Shown piece after piece: positions 42,962 through 51,518 of a stretch of 64,000 nt of DNA. This DNA is from UBA6927 sp022447855 (GTDB taxonomy: Bacteria > Chloroflexota > Dehalococcoidia > Lucifugimonadales > UBA6927): NCBI GenBank assembly GCA_022447855.1, contig JAKUTX010000001.1, forward strand, positions 248,001-312,000, in the 5' to 3' direction. The stretch's first letter is position 1, and every line of letters begins with the position of its first letter. The notes beneath the pieces are model-generated. The model saw only the letters and a program-made list of their open reading frames with translations, ran no database searches and had not been told where the DNA came from. The position numbers and the translations under genes were made by a program.

Positions 42962-43993
42962 ATGATTTCAGAAATTCCAATGACATCGAAACAAAGAGTG
43001 CTTAATTCACTGAATGGTATTCCAGTAGATCGGACTCCTTGTGCAAACCCAACAAGTGTTGCAACTGTTGAACTCATGGATCTAGTTAATGCACCTTTTC
43101 CAGAAGCTTGTAGAGAACCCGAACTAGCTGCAAGTCTAGCTGCAACAGGTTACACTGAATTGGGATTCGACAGCATATCACCATATTTTTCAATTATTCA
43201 AGAGTCCTCCGCACTGGGATGCGACGTACAATGGGAAGAAAAAGACAACTGGCCGACTGTGAGAATGTATAATCCTATTTGGAAAAATCCTGAGGATATC
43301 AAAATTCCGAAAAATTTCTTACAACATCGCGATACCAAAGTACTAACAAAATCTATAGAAATGCTAAGTTCCGCATATGGAGATGAAACTGCTATTATAG
43401 GTAAAACCATGGGTCCTTGGACTCTAGCGTATCATGTGTTCGGAGTAGAACCATTCCTATTAATGTCAGTTGATGACCCCAAACTTACTTTGGATGTACT
43501 TCATAGATTGAAAGAAATATCAGTTTTATTTGGAGAGGCGCAAATTGATGCAGGTGCTGACGCACTAACTTTCCCTGACCACGCAACTGGAGACCTAGTC
43601 AGCGGTGAGTACTACAAAAGATTTCTTATGGAAATTCATATAGAAATGGCTGAAAGATTAAAAGTGCCCTTAATTTTACATATATGCGGAAACACTCTAG
43701 ATAGAATGGAATATATTGCCAAAACTGGAATGGCGTCTTTTCATTTTGATTCTAAAAATGATCCCCAAAAGGCTATGGACACTGTCGACGGTAAAATAAG
43801 TTTAGTTGGAAACATTAACAATCCAGACACTTTGTATTCTAAAGGACCTGAAGAAGTTCGTGCGGAAGTGTTCAAATGCCTTAACGCAGGAGTACAAATG
43901 GTAGCTCCTGAATGCGCTGTCCCTTTATCCACAAAACTTGAAAATTTGATAGAAATCCCAAGAGCGGTAAAAGCTTGGCACAAAGAAAATTAA
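42962..43993 (+). CDS. Uroporphyrinogen decarboxylase-fold methylcobamide methyltransferase (MtaA/CmuA-like)
   Basis: A 343-residue UroD-fold protein. Methyltransferases of this fold bind zinc through H-x-C ... C; here LHICG gives H240 and C242, and APECAVP gives C318. 'MTSKQRVLNSLNGIPVDRTP' is the usual start and DALTFPDHATGDLVSGEYY is typical. Decarboxylases proper lack this set, so a methylcobamide:acceptor methyltransferase is favoured. AAGGAG lies 5 bases before the ATG; the corrinoid protein gene follows 15 bp later. Confidence 0.88.
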   Translation: MISEIPMTSKQRVLNSLNGIPVDRTPCANPTSVATVELMDLVNAPFPEACREPELAASLAATGYTELGFDSISPYFSIIQESSALGCDVQWEEKDNWPTVRMYNPIWKNPEDIKIPKNFLQHRDTKVLTKSIEMLSSAYGDETAIIGKTMGPWTLAYHVFGVEPFLLMSVDDPKLTLDVLHRLKEISVLFGEAQIDAGADALTFPDHATGDLVSGEYYKRFLMEIHIEMAERLKVPLILHICGNTLDRMEYIAKTGMASFHFDSKNDPQKAMDTVDGKISLVGNINNPDTLYSKGPEEVRAEVFKCLNAGVQMVAPECAVPLSTKLENLIEIPRAVKAWHKEN

Positions 43994-44008
43994 TTATAAG
44001 GATTTAAC

Positions 44009-44743
44009 ATGCCGATAAACCACGATGGTTTGAACGAGGAAATATCTTATGTCTCTAATGAATCAGAAATACAACACATAAAAGGTCTTTTTGACAACTC
44101 CGATCCTAAAATGCACGAAATTGCTCATAAGCTGATAATTGGTGACCAACATTCAGTCGACGAATTAACTAAAAAAGCTCTTGATGACGGATTTACTGCT
44201 AATACAATCCTTGATGATGGATTGATTTCTGGAATGGCGATAGTTGGAATCAAATTCCGTGACAATATTATTTTTGTTCCTGAAGTACTAATTGCTGCTA
44301 GAGCCATGAAAGCAGGAATGACCCACATCGAACCAATCTTGTCTGCCTCTGGAATTGAACCCATTGGAACAATCATTATGGGTACTGTAAAAGGAGACTT
44401 ACACGATATCGGCAAAAACCTATGTATCATGATGCTCAGGGGTGCTGGATTTACTGTACATGATCTTGGAGTTGATACACAGTCTGAAGAATTTATTGAA
44501 GCAGTAATGGAACATGAAGCGCAGCTACTCGGAATGTCAGCCCTGCTGACTACAACTATGCCCAATATGGGGAAAACCATAGACGCATTTGAAGAGACTG
44601 GAATTCGTAGTGAAGTCAAAATCCTAGTAGGAGGGGCTCCTGTATCTCAAGAATTAGCGGATGACATGGGTGCCGATGGGTATGGAAAAGACGCAATTGA
44701 ATGTGTAGATCTAGCCAAAAAATTTGTTGCTATTAAAAATTGA
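44009..44743 (+). CDS. Corrinoid (B12-binding) methyltransferase protein
   Basis: A 244-residue cobalamin-binding protein of the MtaC/MtbC type: N-terminal helical cap (about 35-120) and a Rossmann-like B12 domain. The DxHxxG motif is D130-L-H132-D-I-G135, where the His is the lower ligand to cobalt; further stretches are 'GMSALLTTTMPNMGKTIDAF' and VGGAPVSQELADDMGADGYG. It should carry the methyl group between two methyltransferases of the cluster. Confidence 0.93.
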   Translation: MPINHDGLNEEISYVSNESEIQHIKGLFDNSDPKMHEIAHKLIIGDQHSVDELTKKALDDGFTANTILDDGLISGMAIVGIKFRDNIIFVPEVLIAARAMKAGMTHIEPILSASGIEPIGTIIMGTVKGDLHDIGKNLCIMMLRGAGFTVHDLGVDTQSEEFIEAVMEHEAQLLGMSALLTTTMPNMGKTIDAFEETGIRSEVKILVGGAPVSQELADDMGADGYGKDAIECVDLAKKFVAIKN

Positions 44744-44755
44744 ATCGTATTTTCC

Positions 44756-45037
44756 ATGGGAATTAAAGACACCAAAAATCAAATTAATGAGGAACTCGTT
44801 AAAGACAAATATATCTCAAGCATGAAAAGACTAGACCAGATCATGCGTGATATATCTGAGACCGTAACAGAAGTTTCTTTAAAACGATGCCCATATAGAA
44901 ACTCTAAAGATCGGTGCACTGCAAAGTTTGGGTGTAGAAATCAATATAGAGATGTACAACCGAATGAATTATTCATTTGCCAAGATGACCAAAAGTTAGA
45001 TTATCGCAATGCATGGGAAATGGAATCTGAACCCTAA
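44756..45037 (+). CDS. Small cysteine-containing protein of the corrinoid cluster
   Basis: A 93-residue protein. Four Cys lie in the C-terminal half: KRCPYRNSKDRCTAKFGCRN and FICQDD, with spacings 7, 6 and about 17. That pattern could hold a metal or a disulfide. The N-terminal half is an amphipathic helix. I do not recognise the family. It starts 12 bp after the corrinoid gene. Confidence 0.6.
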   Translation: MGIKDTKNQINEELVKDKYISSMKRLDQIMRDISETVTEVSLKRCPYRNSKDRCTAKFGCRNQYRDVQPNELFICQDDQKLDYRNAWEMESEP

Positions 45038-45068
45038 AACATCTCAAAAAATTCGATAAACTCCATGT

Positions 45069-45074
45069 TACAAT
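45069..45074 (+). promoter_or_regulatory. -10-like element for a leaderless message
   Basis: TACAAT at 45069-45074 ends 6 bases before the ATG at 45081. No Shine-Dalgarno is present, so if this element is used the message would be leaderless or nearly so. No convincing -35 was found. Confidence 0.3.
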
Positions 45075-45080
45075 ACTCAC

Positions 45081-46703
45081 ATGTCTCCTGTACGATGCTC
45101 TGGACAAGTAATAGAATCAAAAATCGGATCCTCTTTATTCGATTATGCTGATGCAATCAATGTGCGTGTGCCTACCTCCTGTGGTAGAAATGGACAATGC
45201 CATGAATGTATTGTTGAAATCAACTCTGGAGGAGAATTTTTAAATGATTCTACTGAGGAAGAATTCTTCCTAGGGGAAAAATTTCGATTGGCTTGTCAAG
45301 CAAAGATTACAGATGCAGACAAAACAATCGAATTTTCTATATTGCGCAGACAACCCAAAATCCTCATCGAATCGATTAATCGCTCTGTCTCAACAGACCC
45401 AATGGTTCAAAGAAACGGCGATACAGTAACTTTTAATGGGTCCTATCTAGATCAATACAGAAACTCCATCTTAGGAATCGCCGCAGATATAGGAACAACC
45501 ACAATAGTTATGAATTTGGTCGATTTAGAAACTTCCAATATCTTAGCCACTTCATCATTTGAAAACCCTCAAAAATTTGGTGGAAGCGACATCATGAATA
45601 GAATTTCATATGATGGTGGCAAATTTAAAGGCGAATTAAGACAAGTCATGCTATCTGCTTTAAATTTTGAAATCGGAGAGATTACCAAACAAAACAATCT
45701 TCATAGAAGACAAATCTACGAAGCTGTATTCGTCGGAAATTCTACAATGAGAGATTTGTTATTCAATTATGATGTGCAGTCAATTGGTCAAAAACCTTAC
45801 AGATCAATCACTGAAACCCTTTTCCTGAATGGAGAAATCGATTCAACTGCATTAAATATGAAAGCAAATGATTTTGGATTAAGAATTTTCCCGGATGCGA
45901 ATATTTATGGTGGTCCATTAATAGGTAGCCATGTTGGATCAGATGTTGCAGCCGATATTCTAAGCACTGAAATTGGAGAGAAAAAAGACATCTCAATGCT
46001 AGTCGACATAGGTACAAACACTGAAGTAGTTTTGGGCAACGAAGAAAAAATGATAGTAGCATCTTGTCCTGCAGGGCCAGCATTTGAAGGTGGAGAGATT
46101 TCATATGGCATGCCTGGATATGATGGAGCAATAGAATCACTTATGTTTTCAGAAAGTGGGACAGAATACAGAACTATCGGAAACAAAAAGCCTCAAGGGA
46201 TTTGTGGATCTGGTTTAATTCAAATTTTATCTGAATTATTACGAACACAACAGATGAATGAACTGGGGGTTTTCGATAACAAAAAGCAAAAAATTGTCCT
46301 AGAGCCCACCCAAGAAATTTCTATTTCAAGATCAGATGTTAGTTCATTAGCTCAAGCCAAATCAGCTAATTACGCGGGGCAATTCATTACAATGCGTTCA
46401 TACGGGATTAATACAAATCAAATTTCAAAACTTTACTTAGCAGGAGGATTCGCAAACTACATCGACCCAGAATGCGCAATAGGAATCGGATTTCTTCCCA
46501 ATATTTCTCCAAAAAAAATCACAAAAGTTGGAAACGCTTCACTAGAAGGAGCAACCATAATGCTAAAATCAAAATTTCATCGCAGACAAATAGAAGAAAA
46601 AGTTAAATCTATTGAACATATCGAATTAGAAACTTTCGATGATTTTTTTGAAATTTTCGTTGAAGGATGCATGTTTAAACCAATGCCGAAAACCCTTGTA
46701 TGA
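45081..46703 (+). CDS. RACo-like reductive activator of corrinoid protein (2Fe-2S/ASKHA)
   Basis: A 540-residue protein. The N-terminal [2Fe-2S] ferredoxin domain has C34, C40, C43 and C72 (SCGRNGQCHEC, LACQA). It is followed by a middle domain and an ASKHA ATPase domain with GIAADIGTTTIVMNL and VDIGTNTEVVLG, 'ASCPAGPAFEGGEISYGMPG'. Such proteins use ATP to reduce Co(II) back to Co(I) when the corrinoid protein is oxidised. It ends the cluster and makes it self-sufficient. Confidence 0.93.
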   Translation: MSPVRCSGQVIESKIGSSLFDYADAINVRVPTSCGRNGQCHECIVEINSGGEFLNDSTEEEFFLGEKFRLACQAKITDADKTIEFSILRRQPKILIESINRSVSTDPMVQRNGDTVTFNGSYLDQYRNSILGIAADIGTTTIVMNLVDLETSNILATSSFENPQKFGGSDIMNRISYDGGKFKGELRQVMLSALNFEIGEITKQNNLHRRQIYEAVFVGNSTMRDLLFNYDVQSIGQKPYRSITETLFLNGEIDSTALNMKANDFGLRIFPDANIYGGPLIGSHVGSDVAADILSTEIGEKKDISMLVDIGTNTEVVLGNEEKMIVASCPAGPAFEGGEISYGMPGYDGAIESLMFSESGTEYRTIGNKKPQGICGSGLIQILSELLRTQQMNELGVFDNKKQKIVLEPTQEISISRSDVSSLAQAKSANYAGQFITMRSYGINTNQISKLYLAGGFANYIDPECAIGIGFLPNISPKKITKVGNASLEGATIMLKSKFHRRQIEEKVKSIEHIELETFDDFFEIFVEGCMFKPMPKTLV

Positions 46704-46733
46704 TTAAGAATACTTATCGAAATGGAGTCAATA

Positions 46734-47735
46734 ATGTCATATAAAATCTTGATCACTGACTATGTCTGGCCAAACATTGAGCCAGAAAAAAAAGTACTAT
46801 CTTCAATAGATGCTGAAATTATTGTTGCGCCAAACTCTGACGAAAATACTCTTTGTTCACTAGCTAAAGATGTTGATGGGATTTTAACCTGTTTTGCTCA
46901 AGTCACAGAAAAAGTGATTCGCTCTGCAAAAAAATGTGTAGTCATAGGAAGATATGGGGTTGGAGTTGATAACATTTCAGTAAGTACTGCAACTGATTTA
47001 GGCATCGCTGTAACATACGTTCCTGACTACTGTATGGAAGAGGTGTCAGATCATGTTATAGGCTTAATGTTATGTTGGAACAGAAAAATAGCTTTTTTTG
47101 ACTCCGACACCAAGCAAAATGCATGGGGCCATTCCCCCCTAACCATGAGAATAATGCGACTGAAAGGTAAAACTATTGGAATAGTAGGTTTCGGTAGGAT
47201 TGGAAAAGCAGTAAGCCAAAAAGCAAAATCTTTTGGAATGAATATTCTAACTTATGACCCTTTTGTTTCCCAAACAGAAGCAGCCTCATTCGGAGTTAAC
47301 TCAACCAGTCTTGAAAATCTGCTTCAATGTTCTGATTTCGTTTCTCTGCACTCACCATATACAGAAGAGACACACAATATGATAGGACAAGAGCAATTAG
47401 ATTTAATGAAATCCGATTCGTTCCTAATAAACTGCGCTAGGGGTCCATTAATTGACGAAGAAGCATTATTTGAAGCTTTAAAATCAAAAAATATTGCTGG
47501 AGCCGGCTTGGATGTTATGGTTGATTCTATACCTCCATCCAACCATCCTTTAATGAAATTGGATAACATATTGATTACTCCACACATTTCTTTTTTCTCC
47601 CAAGAATCCGTCCTCGAGCTTGAAGAACGTGCTGCCGAGGAAGTAAAATCCGTATTGCTTGGCCAAATGCCCGAAAACCTAGTCAACAAAGAAGTTCTTA
47701 AACACTCTCTACCAAGACACAAACTATCCAAATAA
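46734..47735 (+). CDS. D-isomer-specific 2-hydroxyacid dehydrogenase
   Basis: A 333-residue protein of the SerA/CtBP type. NAD-binding GKTIGIVGFGRIGKAVSQKAK is central; the catalytic Arg is in INCARGPLIDEEAL and the His in LITPHISFFSQES. It could reduce hydroxypyruvate, glyoxylate or other 2-oxo acids. The ATG at 46734 has GGAG 6 bases upstream; an ATG 4 codons earlier has none. It is 30 bp after the RACo gene and might still belong to the same transcript. Confidence 0.85.
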   Translation: MSYKILITDYVWPNIEPEKKVLSSIDAEIIVAPNSDENTLCSLAKDVDGILTCFAQVTEKVIRSAKKCVVIGRYGVGVDNISVSTATDLGIAVTYVPDYCMEEVSDHVIGLMLCWNRKIAFFDSDTKQNAWGHSPLTMRIMRLKGKTIGIVGFGRIGKAVSQKAKSFGMNILTYDPFVSQTEAASFGVNSTSLENLLQCSDFVSLHSPYTEETHNMIGQEQLDLMKSDSFLINCARGPLIDEEALFEALKSKNIAGAGLDVMVDSIPPSNHPLMKLDNILITPHISFFSQESVLELEERAAEEVKSVLLGQMPENLVNKEVLKHSLPRHKLSK

Positions 47736-47750
47736 GTTTTAAGCGATCTA

Positions 47751-48917
47751 ATGAATCCAACCACCATACTTGTCAAATTTCACGAAACTGCGCTTAAAGG
47801 TAGAAATAGACATATCTTCATTAATCGAATTTTGGATAATTTAAGAGTGGCAACTAAAGATTTACCGGTAAAAAATATTTGGCACAAAAGATTAATCATC
47901 GGTCTATCATTACATGAGGAAGCAAAAATACCAGAGATTGCAAAACGAATAACAAATTGTTTTGGGATAGCCAAATTCTACCCTGTATACGAAGTCGAAA
48001 AAAACCTAGAGTCCACCTTGAATCTATTGAAAGAAATTTTAGAACAAACAAAATTTGACACGTTTAGAATTACAGCAAAACGCCCGAGCAAAAACTTTAA
48101 CCTCACATCAGATGAAATCAACCGAAAAGTCGGTACTTTTGTAGAAGAATTAACCAAATCTAAAGTCCAACTCAAAAATCCTGACTTAGAAATATTTATA
48201 GAAGTGATGGACAAAAACATATTTATCCACACTGAAGAATTCAAAGGCTTTGGTGGAATGCCAGTAGGTGTCAGCGGAAGAGCAATGGCTCTAATGTCTG
48301 GAGGAATTGATTCTCCTGTGGCAATTTGGCAAATGCTTAAACGAGGAACAACTGTAGATATGCTACATTTTCATAGTTATCCATTAGTGGATAAATCAAG
48401 TATCGAAAAAGCATTTGATCTAGCAAAAGTTTTGAATCAACATCAATACAAATCAAAACTTTTTTTGGCTCCCCTAAGCAAAATTCAACAAAAAATTATT
48501 GTAGAAGTTCCTCCTGAATATAGAGTATTACTTTACAGAAGATTCATGATTAGAATTGCTGAAAAACTCGCTATACATAAAAAATCTATTGCTCTAATCA
48601 CTGGAGAAAGCTTAGCCCAAGTAGCATCTCAAACGCTTGAAAACATAGCAGCAATTGACGCAGCCGTAAAAATGCCAATCTTAAGACCATTAATTGGTAC
48701 AAATAAAGATGAAATCATAGAACATTCAAAAAGAATTGGCACTTTCGACATTTCTATCCGACCCGACCAAGACTGTTGTTCACTCTTTGTCCCCAAGCAC
48801 CCAATTACTGCGGCTAAAGCCGAAATATTAGAATCATTCGAGAATTCCTTGCCAATGAAAGAAATGATAGAAAGTTCAATCGAACAAACGACTGAAGAGA
48901 ATTTTACATACCCATAA
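47751..48917 (+). CDS. thiI: tRNA 4-thiouridine/thiazole synthesis protein ThiI
   Basis: A 388-residue protein with an NFLD/THUMP N-terminus (TILVKFHETALKGRNRHIF at the start) and a PP-loop ATPase: ALMSGGIDSPVAIWQMLKRG, then ITGESLAQVASQTLENIAAI. CCSLFVPKHP has the conserved Cys pair. There is no C-terminal rhodanese domain, as in many ThiI proteins outside the gammaproteobacteria. It starts 15 bp after the dehydrogenase. Confidence 0.92.
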   Translation: MNPTTILVKFHETALKGRNRHIFINRILDNLRVATKDLPVKNIWHKRLIIGLSLHEEAKIPEIAKRITNCFGIAKFYPVYEVEKNLESTLNLLKEILEQTKFDTFRITAKRPSKNFNLTSDEINRKVGTFVEELTKSKVQLKNPDLEIFIEVMDKNIFIHTEEFKGFGGMPVGVSGRAMALMSGGIDSPVAIWQMLKRGTTVDMLHFHSYPLVDKSSIEKAFDLAKVLNQHQYKSKLFLAPLSKIQQKIIVEVPPEYRVLLYRRFMIRIAEKLAIHKKSIALITGESLAQVASQTLENIAAIDAAVKMPILRPLIGTNKDEIIEHSKRIGTFDISIRPDQDCCSLFVPKHPITAAKAEILESFENSLPMKEMIESSIEQTTEENFTYP

Positions 48918-48963
48918 AATAAAAATTTGCAGTTACTTTTTAATTCTATTGGAGGATAAAATA

Positions 48964-49740
48964 ATGGACTTACAAATTAAAGGGAAAGTAGCGCTTGTTA
49001 CCGGTGGAAGTAGAGGCCTAGGGAAACAATGTGCGATTTCTTTAGTAAAAGAAGGTGTTAACGTCGCAATTTGCGGACGTTCAAAAAAAACTTTAGATGA
49101 AACCGTGGAAGAATTAAATTCTTTTGAAGGTTCAGCAATTGGAATCCAAGCAGATATTTCCATTAGCGAAGATCTAAATAGAATACCTTCATCGGTGACT
49201 TCAAAATTAGGACCTATTGATATCTTAGTAAACAATGTTGGGGGGTCGTTGTCTCGAGAAGACATTCAAAAAACCTCCTTAGAAGATTTCAAAGCAACAT
49301 TCGATTTAAATTTGTTTGGCAGCTTCGCATTAATGAAGGCAGTAATCCCTCACATGATTGAACAAAAATGGGGCAGAATAATAAATATAGCAAGCATTTG
49401 GGGACGCGAGAATGGTGGAAATATTTCTTATATGTCTGCAAAAGCCGCTCTAATTGGTGCTACAAAAAACACAGCTATTTCATTAGCGAAAGATGGAGTT
49501 TTAGTAAATAGTATCGCTCCCGGATCTATAGAACACCCAGGGGGGAGTTGGGAAAGATTCCAAAATGAAAATCCTGAAAATGTTGTGGAAAATTTCATTG
49601 AGACCCACCTCCCAATGGGCAAATTCGGATGGCCAGAACCGGTTGGAGATATAGTGGCATTTCTAGCATCAGAAAGAGCTAGCCTTATTACTGGAGCTTG
49701 CATAGTAGTAGATGGAGGACAAAGTCATTCGATGATCTAG
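48964..49740 (+). CDS. Short-chain dehydrogenase/reductase (FabG-like)
   Basis: A 258-residue classical SDR: VALVTGGSRGLGKQ, ILVNNVGGS, INIASIWG (Ser) and the YxxxK in ISYMSAKAALIGATK. The C-terminus 'LITGACIVVDGGQS' is ordinary. The ATG at 48964 follows GGAGGATAAAATA; an ATG five codons upstream lacks a site. It ends 4 bp inside the convergent PHP gene. Confidence 0.87.
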   Translation: MDLQIKGKVALVTGGSRGLGKQCAISLVKEGVNVAICGRSKKTLDETVEELNSFEGSAIGIQADISISEDLNRIPSSVTSKLGPIDILVNNVGGSLSREDIQKTSLEDFKATFDLNLFGSFALMKAVIPHMIEQKWGRIINIASIWGRENGGNISYMSAKAALIGATKNTAISLAKDGVLVNSIAPGSIEHPGGSWERFQNENPENVVENFIETHLPMGKFGWPEPVGDIVAFLASERASLITGACIVVDGGQSHSMI

Positions 49741-50387
49741 TTAATCAATAAATCTTCAATCTTTATTGATTGATAAGACCCATATAATAATTCTCTAACT
49801 AAATCATTCTCCGATTGAATAGATCCTTCAAATTGTGTAAGACATTTCCCAAGAGTACTTACTACATGCGAATCACTTCCCCCAATAAAAGAATCAAAAG
49901 ATTTTGAGGAAATGAATTTATCCGATCTTATTTGTTCTTGATGCAAATTGCCCGCATTCAAATTTTCTACCACTCGTATTTGTGAATTCAATTCTTCATT
50001 ATTAAATTCGCATAATCCAATTCCAAACCGACCAGGATGAGCAGGAATTGCAATAGCACCAAACATTTGAGCAGTTAGCACTAACTCTATAGCAGATATA
50101 TCTACTCGAGCAAAATTTATTCGATCAGTCAATGTTTCAGTGACCCCAAAAACCAAAAAATGCCCATGATCAGTTTCAACTTCTGATCCTTTCAAAATCA
50201 TCACACCATATTTTTCAGAAATATCAGAATAATCATTTTTGTAATCAAATTTTCGGTGTTCTGTTAATACAAATCCATCCAGAGGGAACCCTTCACTCCG
50301 AAGGAACAATGTCCACTTAGCAAATTGCTCAACTGTTGCCTTTGAATCATCCGAAGAAACCGAATGAGTATGTAAATCTAAATTCAT
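49737..50387 (-). CDS. PHP-domain metal-dependent phosphoesterase
   Basis: A 216-residue PHP protein. Metal ligands are visible in order: LDLHTHSVSSD, VLTEHRKF, LKGSEVET, GHFLVFG, AIPAHPGRFG and GGSDSHVV. It resembles the small stand-alone PHP phosphoesterases such as 3',5'-nucleoside bisphosphate phosphatases. I use the ATG at 50387; a TTG two codons upstream is also in frame. Confidence 0.85.
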   Translation of the reverse strand: MNLDLHTHSVSSDDSKATVEQFAKWTLFLRSEGFPLDGFVLTEHRKFDYKNDYSDISEKYGVMILKGSEVETDHGHFLVFGVTETLTDRINFARVDISAIELVLTAQMFGAIAIPAHPGRFGIGLCEFNNEELNSQIRVVENLNAGNLHQEQIRSDKFISSKSFDSFIGGSDSHVVSTLGKCLTQFEGSIQSENDLVRELLYGSYQSIKIEDLLIN

Positions 50388-50467
50388 AACCAATTATTTA
50401 CTCAATGTTTTCAAAATATAATATCATTACTGAAAATTAATTTTAAATCTGAACACATGGGGAAAAA

Positions 50468-50899
50468 ATGAAATTTGCAGAACAATTAGACATCGATGAA
50501 TTTCTGTCAGAAAAAAATGTTGGATCCTTCAAAGTCACCAGAGAGCAAATTAACAATTTCTGTGATCTTTCTGGGGAAGCAATAATTTCAATTTCTGAAA
50601 CCAATTCCATTGCTGCTCCTGCGACCTTTATCAATACTCTCCCAATAAAACACTTTACCCCTCAAATTCTAAAAGAAAAATACAACAGATTACTTGGCGG
50701 ACAATCAATAGAATGTAAGACTCATATCCTAGCTGGAGACGAAATTACAATTAAATCCAGAGGAATTGAAATTTATGAAAAAACAGGACGCTCTGGACAC
50801 ATGATTTTTGCAGTTTTCGAATCCAATTATTTTAACCAAAATGGGGCATTGGTTTCAAAGAAACAGGATACTTTTATTTGGAAAAAATATGGAAAATAA
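50468..50899 (+). CDS. MaoC-like half-size hydratase subunit A (FAS1-like dehydratase)
   Basis: A 143-residue hot-dog protein: 'KNVGSFKVTREQINNFCDLSG', APATFI (the binding loop) and 'LAGDEITIKSRGIEIYEKTG'. It resembles the N-terminal half of two-domain R-hydratases, which lacks the catalytic Asp/His. It overlaps the next hot-dog gene by 11 bp, suggesting a heteromer. Confidence 0.75.
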   Translation: MKFAEQLDIDEFLSEKNVGSFKVTREQINNFCDLSGEAIISISETNSIAAPATFINTLPIKHFTPQILKEKYNRLLGGQSIECKTHILAGDEITIKSRGIEIYEKTGRSGHMIFAVFESNYFNQNGALVSKKQDTFIWKKYGK

Positions 50900-51314
50900 C
50901 TTTAAATTTCAAAATATAAACATAGGCCATCAAACGATAATTTCAGAGAAAATCTTTTCGAGTTCACAAGTTAATGCTTTCCAAAACTCCCAAGGGGATA
51001 GTGGAATGCCAAACAAATTAACATCTAAAAAATTTGCAAGGCAACATGGACTTCCCGGACCACTCGTTCCTGGTGCCATGAGCATTGCTTATATTTCTAG
51101 ACATTTGAATGACACTATGCCAGAAACAAGAATTAAAAAATTAGATATTATTTTCAGACGATCTGTAAAACAAGAAACAAGTATCCTCGCCAGTGCAATT
51201 ATTGTTGATAAATATATTTTTATGGATAAAGAAATAATAGAATGTGATGTCTTCTTGAAAGATTTGACTTTGTCTCCTTTGGTAATCGGTAAAGCTACAA
51301 TTGAATTTCCATAA
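50889..51314 (+). CDS. MaoC-like half-size hydratase subunit B
   Basis: A 141-residue hot-dog protein with 'KFARQHGLPGPLVPGAMSIA', a MaoC-like core with an altered hydratase motif (LPGPLVPGAM). The ATG at 50889 is chosen because it begins the conserved part and overlaps the stop of subunit A; the frame is open further upstream inside subunit A. Together with A it would make the double-hot-dog form of an enoyl-CoA-type hydratase. Confidence 0.72.
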   Translation: MENNFKFQNINIGHQTIISEKIFSSSQVNAFQNSQGDSGMPNKLTSKKFARQHGLPGPLVPGAMSIAYISRHLNDTMPETRIKKLDIIFRRSVKQETSILASAIIVDKYIFMDKEIIECDVFLKDLTLSPLVIGKATIEFP

Positions 51315-51332
51315 AATGCTTATAATGTTCAA

Positions 51333-51422
51333 GTGAATAAATACGCATACATGACTCTTTCATCAGTAATGATATTAATTTTACTACTTCTTGTGTCAGT
51401 TGTTGGCAATGTCGAAATCTGA
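51333..51422 (+). CDS. Possible 29-residue single-helix membrane protein
   Basis: A GTG-initiated 30-codon ORF with a clear hydrophobic run (MILILLLLVSVVG) bracketed by a short polar start and NVEI end. TATAAT at 51321-51326 ends 6 bases before the GTG, so the transcript would be leaderless. It is in a 204-bp gap. There is nothing else to support it. Confidence 0.35.
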   Translation: MNKYAYMTLSSVMILILLLLVSVVGNVEI

Positions 51423-51518
51423 TTGTAGCAATTAATTAGGAAGTCCAATAAATCAAATAGCAGCAGACAAAAAACCTCTATAAACTAACTAGAAAAGAGA
51501 AAATTAATCCAACATTAG

